Source: Bradyrhizobium sp. S69 (GTDB lineage Bacteria; Pseudomonadota; Alphaproteobacteria; Rhizobiales; Xanthobacteraceae). From it: DNA of 64,000 bases. The translations under genes and the position numbers were made by a program. The notes beneath the pieces were generated by a model, which saw only the letters and a program-made list of their open reading frames with translations, was not told the origin of the DNA and ran no database searches. Positions within the stretch are counted from its first letter, which is position 1. Each line of letters opens with the position of its first letter. This document shows positions 16,902 through 25,925 of the stretch, in pieces. The DNA lies in assembly GCF_009766005.1 (NCBI RefSeq), contig NZ_LMUK01000016.1, positions 49,355 to 113,354 on the forward strand, given 5' to 3'.

Positions 16902-17813
16902 ATGAGCGAATCTGACGTGCGACCTCGCAACTTGGCTTTCGAGCTTGTGCTACTGCTCGTGCTCGCAACGCTGTGGGGCGCGTCCTACACGTTTATAAAG
17001 CTTGGCGTCGCGACCATCCCGCCGATTACGTTGATCGCAGCGCGGACGACGATTGCCGCGGGGTTGCTGCTTGCGATCATGCGCTGGCGGGGTGTTCGGT
17101 TGCCGCGCGACGCTGCGACCTGGCGGCGCTTCCTGTTTCAGGCCTGCCTCAACAGCGTTGTCCCCTGGACGATGCTGGCCTGGGGCGAACGTTCGCTCAA
17201 CGCCGGGCTTTCGACGATTCTGAATTCGACGTCACCGATCTTCACCTTCTTCCTCACGCTCGCCGTTGCCCGCCACGAAGCGCCGACGGCCCGAAAATTG
17301 TTCGGCGTTGCCGCTGGAATGGCCGGCATCTGTCTGATCGTCGGCGTGCAGGCCTTGTCCGGTCTCGGCGAGCAATTGGCCGCGCAGATCGTCATCGTAC
17401 TCGCCGCGATCTGCTACGCGGGCGCGGCGATCTTCAGCCGCGGTTTCAGAAATCTCGATCCGATCGCGCCGGCGGCGGGCTCGCTGATCTCTGGCGCGGC
17501 GATCCTGATTCCGATGAGCCTGGTGATCGATCGCCCCTGGACGATTACGCCATCGACGGGCTCGCTGCTGGCGCTGCTCGGTCTTTCTGTATTCTCCACC
17601 GCCTGCGCCTTCGTGATCTATTTCCGGCTGATCCAGACCGTCGGATCGGTGGGCACCACCGCGCAGGCCTATTTGCGTGTGCCGATCGGGGTCGCACTCG
17701 GCGTCGTGTTCCTCGGCGAAAGCCTGACCTCGACCGCGTGGATTGGGCTCGCTTGCGTGGTCGCCGGTGTCGCGGCGATGACGATTCCGGCGCGCAAGGC
17801 CGCGATGGCCTGA
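16902..17813 (+). CDS. DMT superfamily (EamA) transporter
   Basis: A 303-residue protein with ten hydrophobic segments in two EamA repeats, the first starting LLLVLATLWGASYTFIKLG. Family members export amino acids, metabolites or drugs across the inner membrane. I chose the ATG at 16902 behind GGGAAGGGA rather than the longer 16866 frame. The perfect palindrome at 16821-16840 suggests the gene is repressor-controlled. Confidence 0.9.
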   Translation: MSESDVRPRNLAFELVLLLVLATLWGASYTFIKLGVATIPPITLIAARTTIAAGLLLAIMRWRGVRLPRDAATWRRFLFQACLNSVVPWTMLAWGERSLNAGLSTILNSTSPIFTFFLTLAVARHEAPTARKLFGVAAGMAGICLIVGVQALSGLGEQLAAQIVIVLAAICYAGAAIFSRGFRNLDPIAPAAGSLISGAAILIPMSLVIDRPWTITPSTGSLLALLGLSVFSTACAFVIYFRLIQTVGSVGTTAQAYLRVPIGVALGVVFLGESLTSTAWIGLACVVAGVAAMTIPARKAAMA

Positions 17814-17912
17814 AAACCCTCGTGCCCTTGCTGTATCGGAATAATCCCGGCATCCTGTCGTCAAATCCGAGCGCCGCAACGGCGCCGAAAAAGACATGGC
17901 AGGGCACGCATC

Positions 17913-18890
17913 ATGAGGATCGGACGCATCGGCGTTCTCATCGGCGCATGCTTGATATGGCTCGCTGCGCCCGACGCCGGCAGGGCGCAGGAGAACTTCC
18001 CCAACCGCCCGATCCGCATGATCATTCCTTATTCGGTCGGCAGCGTGGTCGACGTGTTCGGGCGCATCGTCGCGCAAAACATCGCCGAGCAGTGGAAGGG
18101 GACGATTCTGAGCGAATCGAAATCCGGCGGCAACGGTTCGATCGCCGCGGAGGAGGTCGCACGCGCGGCGCCTGACGGATACACGTGGCTGATGGTGACG
18201 ACGTTCTTCACCGCGAGCCCGTCGCTCAATGTCGCGCTGCGCTGGGATCCGGTGCGCGATTTCACCCCGATCGGGCAAATCTGCGGTGCGCCGAATTTCT
18301 TCATCGTGCCGACGACGCTGCCGGTGAACAACGTCGCGGAATATGTCGCGCTGGCCAGGGAAAAGCCCGGCAAGCTGAATTACAGCCATCCCGGCAAGGG
18401 ATCGACCGGGCATCTGGGGTTTGAACTGTTCAAGCGGCTGGCCGGCATCGATGTGCCCGGCATCGGCTATCGCGGCTATCCGCAGATGGTGGCGGATATC
18501 TCCAGCGGTCTGATCACCTCGAGCTTCCTGTCCGCCAACCAGGCGCTGGCGCAGGTGCAGACCGGCACCATCCGGATCATCGGCGCGATCAACGACGGCC
18601 GGTCGAAATATTTCCCCGACGTGCCGACCATGGCCGAGCAGGGCTATCCCGGCGCCCAGGTGACGCCATGGTTCGGCATCGTGGTTCCCGCCGGCACGCC
18701 CGAGCCGATCGTCGATCGCATCAGCAAGGCGCTCGACGCGGCATTGGCGGCGCCGGACGTGCAGCAGAAGCTCGACCTCGCCGGATGTCCGCCAAAACCG
18801 GCCTCGCGGGCGGAGTTCGCCGGGATCATCAAGAATGACGTCGCGCTGTGGGCGAAGGTCGTCAGAGACGCCGGAATCCCCCCAGATTGA
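17913..18890 (+). CDS. Bug/TctC-type tripartite tricarboxylate transporter substrate-binding protein
   Basis: A 325-residue periplasmic binding protein with an N-terminal signal peptide (IGACLIWLAAPDAGRAQ). Bug-family signatures are NFPNRPIRMIIPYSVGSVVDVFGR at the mature N terminus and KPGKLNYSHPGKGSTGHLGFE in the middle. Bug proteins capture carboxylates, often aromatic or tricarboxylic acids. No TctA/TctB membrane subunits are encoded here, so it is an orphan receptor, as is common in the family. Confidence 0.9.
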   Translation: MRIGRIGVLIGACLIWLAAPDAGRAQENFPNRPIRMIIPYSVGSVVDVFGRIVAQNIAEQWKGTILSESKSGGNGSIAAEEVARAAPDGYTWLMVTTFFTASPSLNVALRWDPVRDFTPIGQICGAPNFFIVPTTLPVNNVAEYVALAREKPGKLNYSHPGKGSTGHLGFELFKRLAGIDVPGIGYRGYPQMVADISSGLITSSFLSANQALAQVQTGTIRIIGAINDGRSKYFPDVPTMAEQGYPGAQVTPWFGIVVPAGTPEPIVDRISKALDAALAAPDVQQKLDLAGCPPKPASRAEFAGIIKNDVALWAKVVRDAGIPPD

Positions 18891-19031
18891 GGGGGCGGAA
18901 GCGGGCTCTGGCCCAGGGCTGGCGAAAGTCTTGTGAACGCCTCGTGAAGGGCTCGCCCGGGGGAGCCGCTTGTTCCCCTTGGGACCGATTCCAGCGTATA
19001 AAGCGGGCTGCCCGGAGCCGGTCACGAACCC

Positions 19032-21707
19032 ATGCCCTTTGCCGCTATCGTCCAACGGATACGGTCGTTCTCGCTATCGATCGGTCAATTGACCTTTGGC
19101 GGCTTCCTGCTGGTCCTGGTGGTCATCATGGCGACCAGCATGGCCAGCGTGATCGCCATTCGCCATATCGACGCGACCTTCGGCGAATTGCAGCGGCTGC
19201 AGGATGTCGGTGATCTCTCCGAAGAGATCGACCGCCGGGTCGCGGAACTGCGGCTCGCCGCCCGCGATTTTGTGACCGATCCGAACGCGCAGTCCGATCG
19301 GGTCAGCGAGGCGGTTTCAGCGTTGAGCGCGCTCTTGAAAAAGACCCGGCTGGAACTGGCTCCCGAGCAGCAGGACATGATCGACGGCGTGGCGCAGCGC
19401 TTTGCGAATTATCGCGAAGGCATCGAGCATGTCGGCGCGCTGATTGCGCGCCGCGACGCACTTGTCGCGGCGTTGTCGCCGCTGCGCGAGCGGTTCGAAG
19501 CAGCACTTCCGGAGGAGCCCGATCGGCTCGTCGCCGGAAGCCTGTTTCGGGCGCAGAACCAAATCTCGTCGGCGTTGCTGGCACACGATCCCGTTTCCGC
19601 CGAGCGGTCGGCGCGGCAGATGCGGGCGCTGGCGATCGATAGTCCGGCGCTTCGTTCGGCAACCGACGGCTACGCCGATGCGATCAGTTCGATTTCGGAT
19701 GCGGAAGCCGAGATTGCCAAACTCGACAAGGACGTGCTCGGCAATGAAGGCCGGCAGATCGGACGGGTGACCGACCTGCTGCGCGACGCCAGTGCGCGCA
19801 GGGGCCGTGTCCTGGCCAACGATTTCGCCAGGACGCTGCGGGACGACAAATGGCAAAGCATCATCCTCGGTATCGGAGGCGTGCTGGCGGGGCTTGCCGC
19901 GGCGCTGTTCGTGGTGCGCCGGACCGTTCGGCCGCTGAAGTTGATCGCCAGATCCATGCGCGCGCTCGCCGGCGGCGAGAAACATGCTTCGATCCCGGCG
20001 ACCGATGTCGCTAACGAGATCGGCGACATCGCCCGCGCCGCCGAGGTATTCCGCCGTTCGCTGGTTGATGCCGACGCCGCGCGCGAGGCGGCGATCCACG
20101 CGCTTGGGGAGCAGCGGCTCGCCGAGGAAAGCTATCGCAAGCTGTTCGAGGGCTCGGTCGATGGAATTTATGTGACGACGCCCGCCGGCGCGCTGCTCAA
20201 CGCCAATCCGGCGCTGGCGCGGATGATGGGATACGGCACGCCGGAAGAATTGATCGGACTGGTCAGCGATATCTCCCACAACATCTACGTGCATCCGGAG
20301 GCGCGAGAGCAGTATCGCGCGTTGATGGCGCGTGACGGCATGGTGCGCGAATTCGAATATCAGGTGCGCCAGCGTGGCGGCGCGATCCTTTGGATATCCG
20401 ACAGCGCCACGGTGGTGCGTGACGAGACCGGCGAGGTAGTCCGGTATGAAGGAACGATCCGCGACATCACCGATCAGAAACGGGCCGAGGACGCCATCGC
20501 CGAAGGCCGTCGGCTGTTGCAGCAGGTGATCGACACCGTGCCCGCCGTGATCAACGTCAAGAACAAGGAACTGCGTTACGTCCTGATGAACCGTTACATG
20601 GCCGGTATTTTCGGCATCGAGCAGGCGGACGCGATCGGCCGCACCACCTCCGATCTGATGTCGCGCTACGGCGCGCAAAAGACCGACGAGAACGACAAGC
20701 GGGTGTTGGCGACCAGCAGGGGGCTCGGATTCTACGAGGAGGAATACATGGATGCCGCCGGCAGTATGCGGCAATGGCTGGTCAACAAGCTGCCGCTGCT
20801 CGACGCCGAAGGCGAGATTGAACGCATCGTCACCGTCGCGCTCGATATCGGTGAACGCAAGCGCGGCGAACAGGAGATGCGCAAAGCCAAGGATGCCGCC
20901 GAAGCCGCGTTGCGCAACTTGCGGGAAACCCAGAACTCGCTGATCGAGGCGGAAAAGCTCGCCGCGCTGGGACGGCTGGTGGCGGGCGTCGCCCATGAGG
21001 TCAACAACCCCGTCGGCATCAGCCTGACGGTGGCCTCGTCGCTGGAGCGCAAGACGGCGATTTTCACCGCCGAAGTGGAGCGCGGCGATCTCAGGCGCTC
21101 CCGGCTGACCGATTTTCTCGAAACCAGCCGCGATGCGTCATCGCAATTGGTAGCGAACCTCAACCGCGCGGCCGAGCTGATCCAGTCCTTCAAGCAGGTG
21201 GCCGCCGACCGGAATTACTCCGATCAGCGCAGCTTCGATCTTGGCGACCTGACCGAGCAGGTGGTGATGAGCCTGCGGCCCGGATTGCGAAAGCACCATC
21301 TGACGCTCAATGTCGACTGCCAACCCAATCTCACCATGAACAGCTATCCGGGCCCCTACGGTCAGGTGCTCACCAATCTCTTCCTCAACGCGGTGGCGCA
21401 CGCCTTCCCCGAAGGCAGGCCCGGAGCGGTCGATATTCTGGTGAGGGAAGCCGGCACGGACAATGTCGAGATCATCTTTTCGGACAATGGCTGCGGCATG
21501 AGCCTCGACGTCCGGCGTCGCGCCTTCGACCCGTTCTTCACCACGCGACGCGACCAGGGCGGCACCGGGCTCGGTCTGCACATCGTCTACAATATCGTGA
21601 CCAATCGCCTCGGCGGCCGGCTCGACCTTGAATCCCAGCCCGGCAAGGGGACGCGAATCCAGATCATCCTTCCCAAGGTGGCGCCGCTGGAGCAGGCGGC
21701 GGAATAG
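19032..21707 (+). CDS. Two-PAS sensor histidine kinase
   Basis: An 891-residue membrane kinase. A transmembrane helix (about 16-37), a periplasmic helical sensor region, a second membrane helix (about 277-297) and a HAMP region precede PAS domains near 365-480 and 495-610. The dimerisation box ALGRLVAGVAHEVNNPVG follows (His near 655), then the HATPase with an N-box near 782 (NLFLNAVAHAF), G1 DNGCGM near 818 and GGTGLGLHIV near 843. The HisKA/HATPase spacing contains a longer helix (SFKQVAADRN), characteristic of the HPK4 group. No response regulator is encoded nearby, so its partner is elsewhere. Confidence 0.92.
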   Translation: MPFAAIVQRIRSFSLSIGQLTFGGFLLVLVVIMATSMASVIAIRHIDATFGELQRLQDVGDLSEEIDRRVAELRLAARDFVTDPNAQSDRVSEAVSALSALLKKTRLELAPEQQDMIDGVAQRFANYREGIEHVGALIARRDALVAALSPLRERFEAALPEEPDRLVAGSLFRAQNQISSALLAHDPVSAERSARQMRALAIDSPALRSATDGYADAISSISDAEAEIAKLDKDVLGNEGRQIGRVTDLLRDASARRGRVLANDFARTLRDDKWQSIILGIGGVLAGLAAALFVVRRTVRPLKLIARSMRALAGGEKHASIPATDVANEIGDIARAAEVFRRSLVDADAAREAAIHALGEQRLAEESYRKLFEGSVDGIYVTTPAGALLNANPALARMMGYGTPEELIGLVSDISHNIYVHPEAREQYRALMARDGMVREFEYQVRQRGGAILWISDSATVVRDETGEVVRYEGTIRDITDQKRAEDAIAEGRRLLQQVIDTVPAVINVKNKELRYVLMNRYMAGIFGIEQADAIGRTTSDLMSRYGAQKTDENDKRVLATSRGLGFYEEEYMDAAGSMRQWLVNKLPLLDAEGEIERIVTVALDIGERKRGEQEMRKAKDAAEAALRNLRETQNSLIEAEKLAALGRLVAGVAHEVNNPVGISLTVASSLERKTAIFTAEVERGDLRRSRLTDFLETSRDASSQLVANLNRAAELIQSFKQVAADRNYSDQRSFDLGDLTEQVVMSLRPGLRKHHLTLNVDCQPNLTMNSYPGPYGQVLTNLFLNAVAHAFPEGRPGAVDILVREAGTDNVEIIFSDNGCGMSLDVRRRAFDPFFTTRRDQGGTGLGLHIVYNIVTNRLGGRLDLESQPGKGTRIQIILPKVAPLEQAAE

Positions 21708-21743
21708 ACGCCAATAGACGTCGGTCGACAGCCGTCTGGCTAG

Positions 21744-22091
21744 CTAGTCGCTCTCGGCCAGAAAGCGCAGCGTCGCCTTGAAGATCTGGCTGGCCTTGCC
21801 GACCAGCGCCGTGCCGTCCATGACGGCCCTGGTGTCGGTGAACGTGCCGGAAACGCCGACGCCGACCGGGCTCGGCCCGCCAAACAGCGGATTGGCGTCG
21901 GGGCTGCTGGTATGGCGCTGGACGAGCACCTCGCCCTTGAAGGTATCGCCCTTGACGGTGTAGCTGCCGATGTAAAACAGGTAGGCGTCGCCGCCGAGGA
22001 TCTTGCCATCCCGGAATATGACAACACCGCTGCCCTTGCCAGAACGCCCGTCCTGCAAGGTGACGTGTATCGAATACAGACCGTTTTTCAT
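21744..22091 (-). CDS. GrlR-like regulatory protein
   Basis: A 115-residue protein beginning MKNGLYSIHVTLQDG with alternating beta strands, GVVIFRDGKILGGDAYLFYIGSY and a lipocalin-like small barrel pattern, matching the GrlR family. In attaching/effacing enterobacteria GrlR binds and inhibits the type III activator GrlA. Homologues in rhizobia lie outside T3SS loci, and no GrlA or T3SS gene is present in this window, so the ligand or partner is unknown. Confidence 0.7.
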   Translation of the reverse strand: MKNGLYSIHVTLQDGRSGKGSGVVIFRDGKILGGDAYLFYIGSYTVKGDTFKGEVLVQRHTSSPDANPLFGGPSPVGVGVSGTFTDTRAVMDGTALVGKASQIFKATLRFLAESD

Positions 22092-22355
22092 CGTGTCCCG
22101 ACGATCCCGTTGTCCCGACGGGATCGCTGTCTGTTATGCCAAAGTTTGACGCGGCGTCAACGCGACAGGTTGCCCTCGGCGACGGCTCGGGTACGCGTTG
22201 CGGCCTCGCGCACAGGCTTTTCCGGGCCATATCTGTCGTATGACAGAAACATGACATGACCCGGCGAGGCAGCTATGCCCGCGGCGGCATCGGCTAGGAC
22301 GGGGCGTCTGGTGTCCAAGCACAGCGGACAGCCATCGCCGGTGAGACCGCGTGCC

Positions 22356-22739
22356 TCAGGCGTATTTCTTGTCGCGCTCGAGCAGTTCGATCGAAATGCC
22401 CTGCGGCCCGCGAATAAAGCAGATGCGCACGCCCGGTCGGATGGTGGTGGGCTCCTTGGTGAACTCCACGCCCTTGGCTTTGATCTCGGCAGCCACCGCG
22501 TCGATATCCTTCACCGTAAGCCCGAAATGATCGAGCCCCTGATAGGGCGTTACCGGCGGGGTGTGGACGCCGTCGCCTGCGGCGACCGGCGCGATGAACA
22601 CATTGGCGCCACCGAGCTTCACGTCAATTCGCCCGGGGCCGCGGATGATCTCGCCGCCCAGGATATCCGCGAGCCAGGCGGCCATCGCTTCCGGGTCGGG
22701 ACTGCGCAAATGGACATGGTCCCAGGTAACTGTCGGCAT
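22356..22739 (-). CDS. VOC family (glyoxalase-like) protein
   Basis: A 127-residue single vicinal-oxygen-chelate domain. Metal-binding residues are visible in TWDHVHLRSPDPEAMAAWLADILG near the N terminus and in GLDHFGLTVKDID and SIELLER further on. VOC proteins act as lyases, dioxygenases or binding proteins; the particular reaction is not evident. It stands alone between spacers of 250-265 bp. Confidence 0.85.
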   Translation of the reverse strand: MPTVTWDHVHLRSPDPEAMAAWLADILGGEIIRGPGRIDVKLGGANVFIAPVAAGDGVHTPPVTPYQGLDHFGLTVKDIDAVAAEIKAKGVEFTKEPTTIRPGVRICFIRGPQGISIELLERDKKYA

Positions 22740-22989
22740 CGTCGGTCTCCCCTTGAGGGTTTACGCGTCGCTTGTCGCGACGCTTCTGGCGTTCGCCTGT
22801 CGCGCGCAATTTAGCGGCCCCGTTCCAGCAAGACCATCCCCCAGTGCCGCCGACCGATCCCCGCGGCCCGCCAACATTGTCGTGGGTGGCTGCAACTATT
22901 TCCGATTTGACGGATTATGCAATTTGACGGGGAAACCCGCCATTGGCGCTCGTTGTTGGAGCCACGCGGCGCAACGCGATGGGGTCACG

Positions 22990-23592
22990 ATGAATACCGG
23001 GCTGTATCGCCTCGACCTGACCAGGCTAGCCGCGTTCGGTGGCCGTTTTGCCGATAGGCCGGATAAAGCCGCGGCCGACCGTCCGAATTATCCCAGGCTC
23101 GGGCTTCTTGGGTTGGCGGTGGTTGTGGTGGCCGGCTTTGGCGGCTGGATGGCTTGGTCGGAGGATGGCGAAGGAGCGGCCGAGGGCGAGCCGGTAGAGT
23201 TGGCGACGGCCGCCGTGCCGGAAAGCGTGTTGCCGGCTGCCACGGCCGGCGCGCAACAGGGCGCATTGCCGGAGACGCAGGCCGTGTCCCGCGAAGTACC
23301 ACCGGCCGACGGCCTGAAGATATCATCGCAGCACTGGCGGCGGGGAGGTCTGGGGTCGAATGCCCTGGTCACCTTCACGCTTCGCAACGGCAACGACTAC
23401 GCGGTCAGGGACATCGAGATTTCCTGCACTTTCAGCCGCGGAGACGGAAGCCATCTGACCGACCGCACGCGGGTGATCCACGACACCGTCCCGCGGAAGG
23501 GGCGGAAGACCTTCGCCCACCTGCATGTCGGCTTCGTCAACGTTAACGCCGATCGGGCCAGGTGCGCACCGGTGACGGCCAGCCATATTTAG
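22990..23592 (+). CDS. Hypothetical membrane-anchored protein
   Basis: A 200-residue protein with one transmembrane segment (LGLLGLAVVVVAGFGGWMAW, near 37-56), an Ala/Glu/Pro-rich linker and a C-terminal beta-rich domain (LVTFTLRNGNDYAVRDIEISCTF) resembling immunoglobulin-like FxLYD or DUF-type domains that face the periplasm. A conserved Cys pair may form a disulfide. Function not recognised. An ATG with a GGGG-rich upstream region gives this start. Confidence 0.7.
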   Translation: MNTGLYRLDLTRLAAFGGRFADRPDKAAADRPNYPRLGLLGLAVVVVAGFGGWMAWSEDGEGAAEGEPVELATAAVPESVLPAATAGAQQGALPETQAVSREVPPADGLKISSQHWRRGGLGSNALVTFTLRNGNDYAVRDIEISCTFSRGDGSHLTDRTRVIHDTVPRKGRKTFAHLHVGFVNVNADRARCAPVTASHI

Positions 23593-23719
23593 CTAAATCA
23601 CGTTCACAAAGAAGCGATTGAGGCGGCGTTGAACCTAACGGTGGCGGCCGGAACCAACTACATGACAACCAGTTGTGAAGGTGTGATCCGCGCGACAGGG
23701 CGGATGGAGCGACCCAGAA

Positions 23720-24172
23720 ATGCCCCTAATGCGATACTTTCTCTATGTCGGCGCGGCGCTGCTCGCGTTGCTGTTTGTTGCTGGGGAGGCATTTCCGACG
23801 TTGCCGGTGGCGCCGGTAGCCGAGGCGGCCAACACGGCGGCTGATGTGCCGATGATCCGGATCCACACCGACCGCAAATGGCCGGAGCGGGTGGTTTTCG
23901 ATACCAGCGCCCCGACAATCGTTCCCGCCCAGACACACATAGCAACGAATGAAGCCGGCGTTGCAGCTCCGGTGACAGTGGCCGACGCCTCGATCAAGGT
24001 GACGGCGCGGGATGCATTCGCTCAGCTTGTGCCGACCGATCTGAAAAAGCCCAGCCCGAAACCTCAGCAAAAGCGCAAGGTCGCGAAGCGGCGCGTTGTC
24101 CCGCCAACCGCGCCAACGATGTTGGTCGCGCAGCGTCCGCAATTTGGGCTGTTCGCCAACAACATCTGGTAG
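23720..24172 (+). CDS. Hypothetical secreted or envelope protein
   Basis: A 150-residue protein with an N-terminal hydrophobic signal or anchor (FLYVGAALLALLFVAGEAF), a Pro/Ala-rich middle, a basic stretch (KKPSPKPQQKRKVAKRR) and a short conserved-looking tail GLFANNIW. No catalytic motif is present. The stop codon falls inside the first copy of a 21-bp tandem repeat. Confidence 0.6.
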   Translation: MPLMRYFLYVGAALLALLFVAGEAFPTLPVAPVAEAANTAADVPMIRIHTDRKWPERVVFDTSAPTIVPAQTHIATNEAGVAAPVTVADASIKVTARDAFAQLVPTDLKKPSPKPQQKRKVAKRRVVPPTAPTMLVAQRPQFGLFANNIW

Positions 24173-24209
24173 GTCGGTTGGCGCTGGTGGTAGGTCGGTT
24201 GGCGCTGGC
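24168..24209. repeat. 21-bp tandem duplication
   Basis: Two consecutive copies of a unit beginning ggtaggtcggttggcgctgg, differing only in the last base. The first copy overlaps the stop codon of the preceding gene. Confidence 0.9.
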
Positions 24210-24375
24210 GGGCTCGTTTGCCTCGCGTTCGGCAACGGCTTTCAAACCATTTCAACAGTATCTTTTGATTTTCATGTTGAGCGATCGGCCGCGATCCTGT
24301 GACGCGGCCTCGATGTCATAGTCGTCGCCGTGGCAGCGCCGGCCCGCGAATTGCGGTCCGCGCGACGGGGCGGCC

Positions 24376-24420
24376 GTTAGAAAAGTCGTCGTCAGAAAAG
24401 TCGTCGTCAGAAAAGTCCTG
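24376..24420. repeat. 15-bp tandem repeat, about 2.7 copies
   Basis: Units of agaaaagtcgtcgtc run into the 3' end of the small membrane protein gene, whose stop codon and last codons are formed by the final partial unit. Confidence 0.85.
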
Positions 24421-24562
24421 GGCTGAGATCCAGGCCATAGGTCATCATCAGCAGCGATACCAACAGTCCGGCGCCGCAAAATAGCGCCAGCTGTTTGAGG
24501 ATTTCGATCTCGATCGACTCTTTGGGAAGAGCGCGTGCGAGAACCCTCACGATGGCAGCCAT
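24407..24562 (-). CDS. Small membrane protein (51 residues)
   Basis: A short gene with a strong GGAGG ribosome site 7 nt before its ATG. The product has an N-terminal amphipathic helix (VRVLARALPKESIEIEILKQ) followed by one transmembrane segment (LALFCGAGLLVSLLMMTYG). Small single-pass proteins of this form are common in Bradyrhizobium-type genomes, and no function is known to me. Its 3' end lies in a 15-bp tandem repeat, so the C terminus may vary among strains. Confidence 0.65.
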   Translation of the reverse strand: MAAIVRVLARALPKESIEIEILKQLALFCGAGLLVSLLMMTYGLDLSPGLF

Positions 24563-24676
24563 TAGCGACCTCCAAATTCAGGGGCCCGCGGGAAGCGGGC
24601 GGTGTCGCTGATGTAGCCTTCATTTCGCGTAGCCGATGTGAAGCAGATCACACCGGGCCACGGTTCCGGTGCTGAT

Positions 24677-25450
24677 CTAATAAGCCGATTGCAGGATGCA
24701 CTGTGAACACAACGACGCTTCGCCGGCTTTTGGACGTAAAACCGGCGTGGCCGCTACGGCGGATCCGTTTGTCGATGCGGCTTGAAGTGTTGCCAGTAGC
24801 TGGGCTTCCCAGGACAGGCGGTTGACGCGCGGACGTAGCTGGGACCACGACCCAAGCGCGTCTGCGCTGAGATTGATCGCGAGATCGTTCGACCTCGCCC
24901 AGTCCGCGGCGTCATGCCCCGTGATCACGCGGACATAGTCGATCGTCTCCTGAGGCAATTGGCTTTTGCCGGTGAGCCATTGGTGAACACGTTCGGGACC
25001 GGCGTTGTAGGCGGCCGCCGCCAAGCCCAGATTGCCAAAATGATCCCTGAGCTCGTTCAGCAGTTCGGCGGATTTCGGCAAGGCTTCGGCGGGATCGAAC
25101 GGATCCTTCAGGCCACGGTCGTAGGCCGTGGCGGGCATGAACTGGGCAATGCCTTGCGCGCCAGCCCGGCTGACGGAGTTCGGGTTAAATCCGCTCTCTT
25201 GCCGGATCAGCCGCAGGAAATAGTCGATCGGCAACGTATGTGCTGTCGCAGCGTCCTCGGCCATTTTCCTGAGCGTGGAATCCGACTCCGCGTGTGAGTG
25301 TATCACAGCGACGGTTTGCTGGCGCCGTTTGAAACGCAACGTCGTGCCCGGAGGTACCTGCGCAATCGAAACCTCGCCGCCGCCGATATGCGATGGCTTT
25401 GAGAAGCTGGTGCTCGAACATAGGATCGATGCGAGCAAGGTGGCGAACAC
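24677..25450 (-). CDS. Soluble lytic murein transglycosylase-like protein
   Basis: An SLT-domain protein that cleaves the glycan strands of peptidoglycan. The catalytic Glu is in LIRQESGFNPNSVSRAGAQGIAQFMPATA, and the downstream AAAYNAGPERV motif completes the fold. A likely signal peptide (FATLLASILCSSTSFS) sits at the N terminus. The start is uncertain: the GTG at 25450 gives about 257 residues with the signal first, whereas the open frame continues to 26005 and would overlap the divergent gene at 25609. No strong ribosome site separates these choices. Confidence 0.8.
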   Translation of the reverse strand: MFATLLASILCSSTSFSKPSHIGGGEVSIAQVPPGTTLRFKRRQQTVAVIHSHAESDSTLRKMAEDAATAHTLPIDYFLRLIRQESGFNPNSVSRAGAQGIAQFMPATAYDRGLKDPFDPAEALPKSAELLNELRDHFGNLGLAAAAYNAGPERVHQWLTGKSQLPQETIDYVRVITGHDAADWARSNDLAINLSADALGSWSQLRPRVNRLSWEAQLLATLQAASTNGSAVAATPVLRPKAGEASLCSQCILQSAY

Positions 25451-25608
25451 CGCCGATGGCGCGCGTATGACGACACGACGATGGCTTGGCCCGCGATCGT
25501 GTTTGCGTCTCCGGCAAAATCCGCTATCGCCACGGCAGCTATTTTGTGTAAAGCGGATTTGGTAGATACCTTCTGCGTTGATGTATCTTTCGAACAGAGA
25601 GCCGAGCG

Positions 25609-25911
25609 ATGAGAACACGATCATGGATATGGCTCGCCATCGCGGTGCTGCCGGCGGCGTTTTCGGATCATGCGATCGCGCAATCCGCGCCGTCGGCAAC
25701 GCCGCCTGCCGCGTCCGACGTCTATATTCAACAGTCACATGGCAGCGTGGGGGCTGGCACCAGAACCCCGAGTAAGGTAACTCCGGAATTGACGGGGGTT
25801 GTCGCTCCGGCCGCAACAGGCCCGACGGCTCCGGTAACCTGCAATGCCCAGAATGCATCATCGCAAGCCTGCTATACCGCGACCCAGCAAGCGCGGCCGG
25901 GAGCGCGGTAA
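25609..25911 (+). CDS. Small secreted protein, hypothetical
   Basis: A 100-residue protein with a clear signal peptide (WIWLAIAVLPAAFSDHAIAQ) and a Ser/Thr/Pro/Ala-rich mature part containing two cysteines (TCNAQNASSQACY). It lies immediately next to the curli locus in the opposite orientation, and its stop is 14 bp from that of csgG. A role in the curli system is possible but unproven. Confidence 0.65.
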   Translation: MRTRSWIWLAIAVLPAAFSDHAIAQSAPSATPPAASDVYIQQSHGSVGAGTRTPSKVTPELTGVVAPAATGPTAPVTCNAQNASSQACYTATQQARPGAR

Positions 25912-25925
25912 TTTCGCTATGCCAT

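Noticed and set aside
17232..19055. 607-codon minus-strand open frame
   Set aside because: Arg/Asp/His-rich shadow spanning three regions on the other strand, including a supported EamA gene and TctC-type gene.
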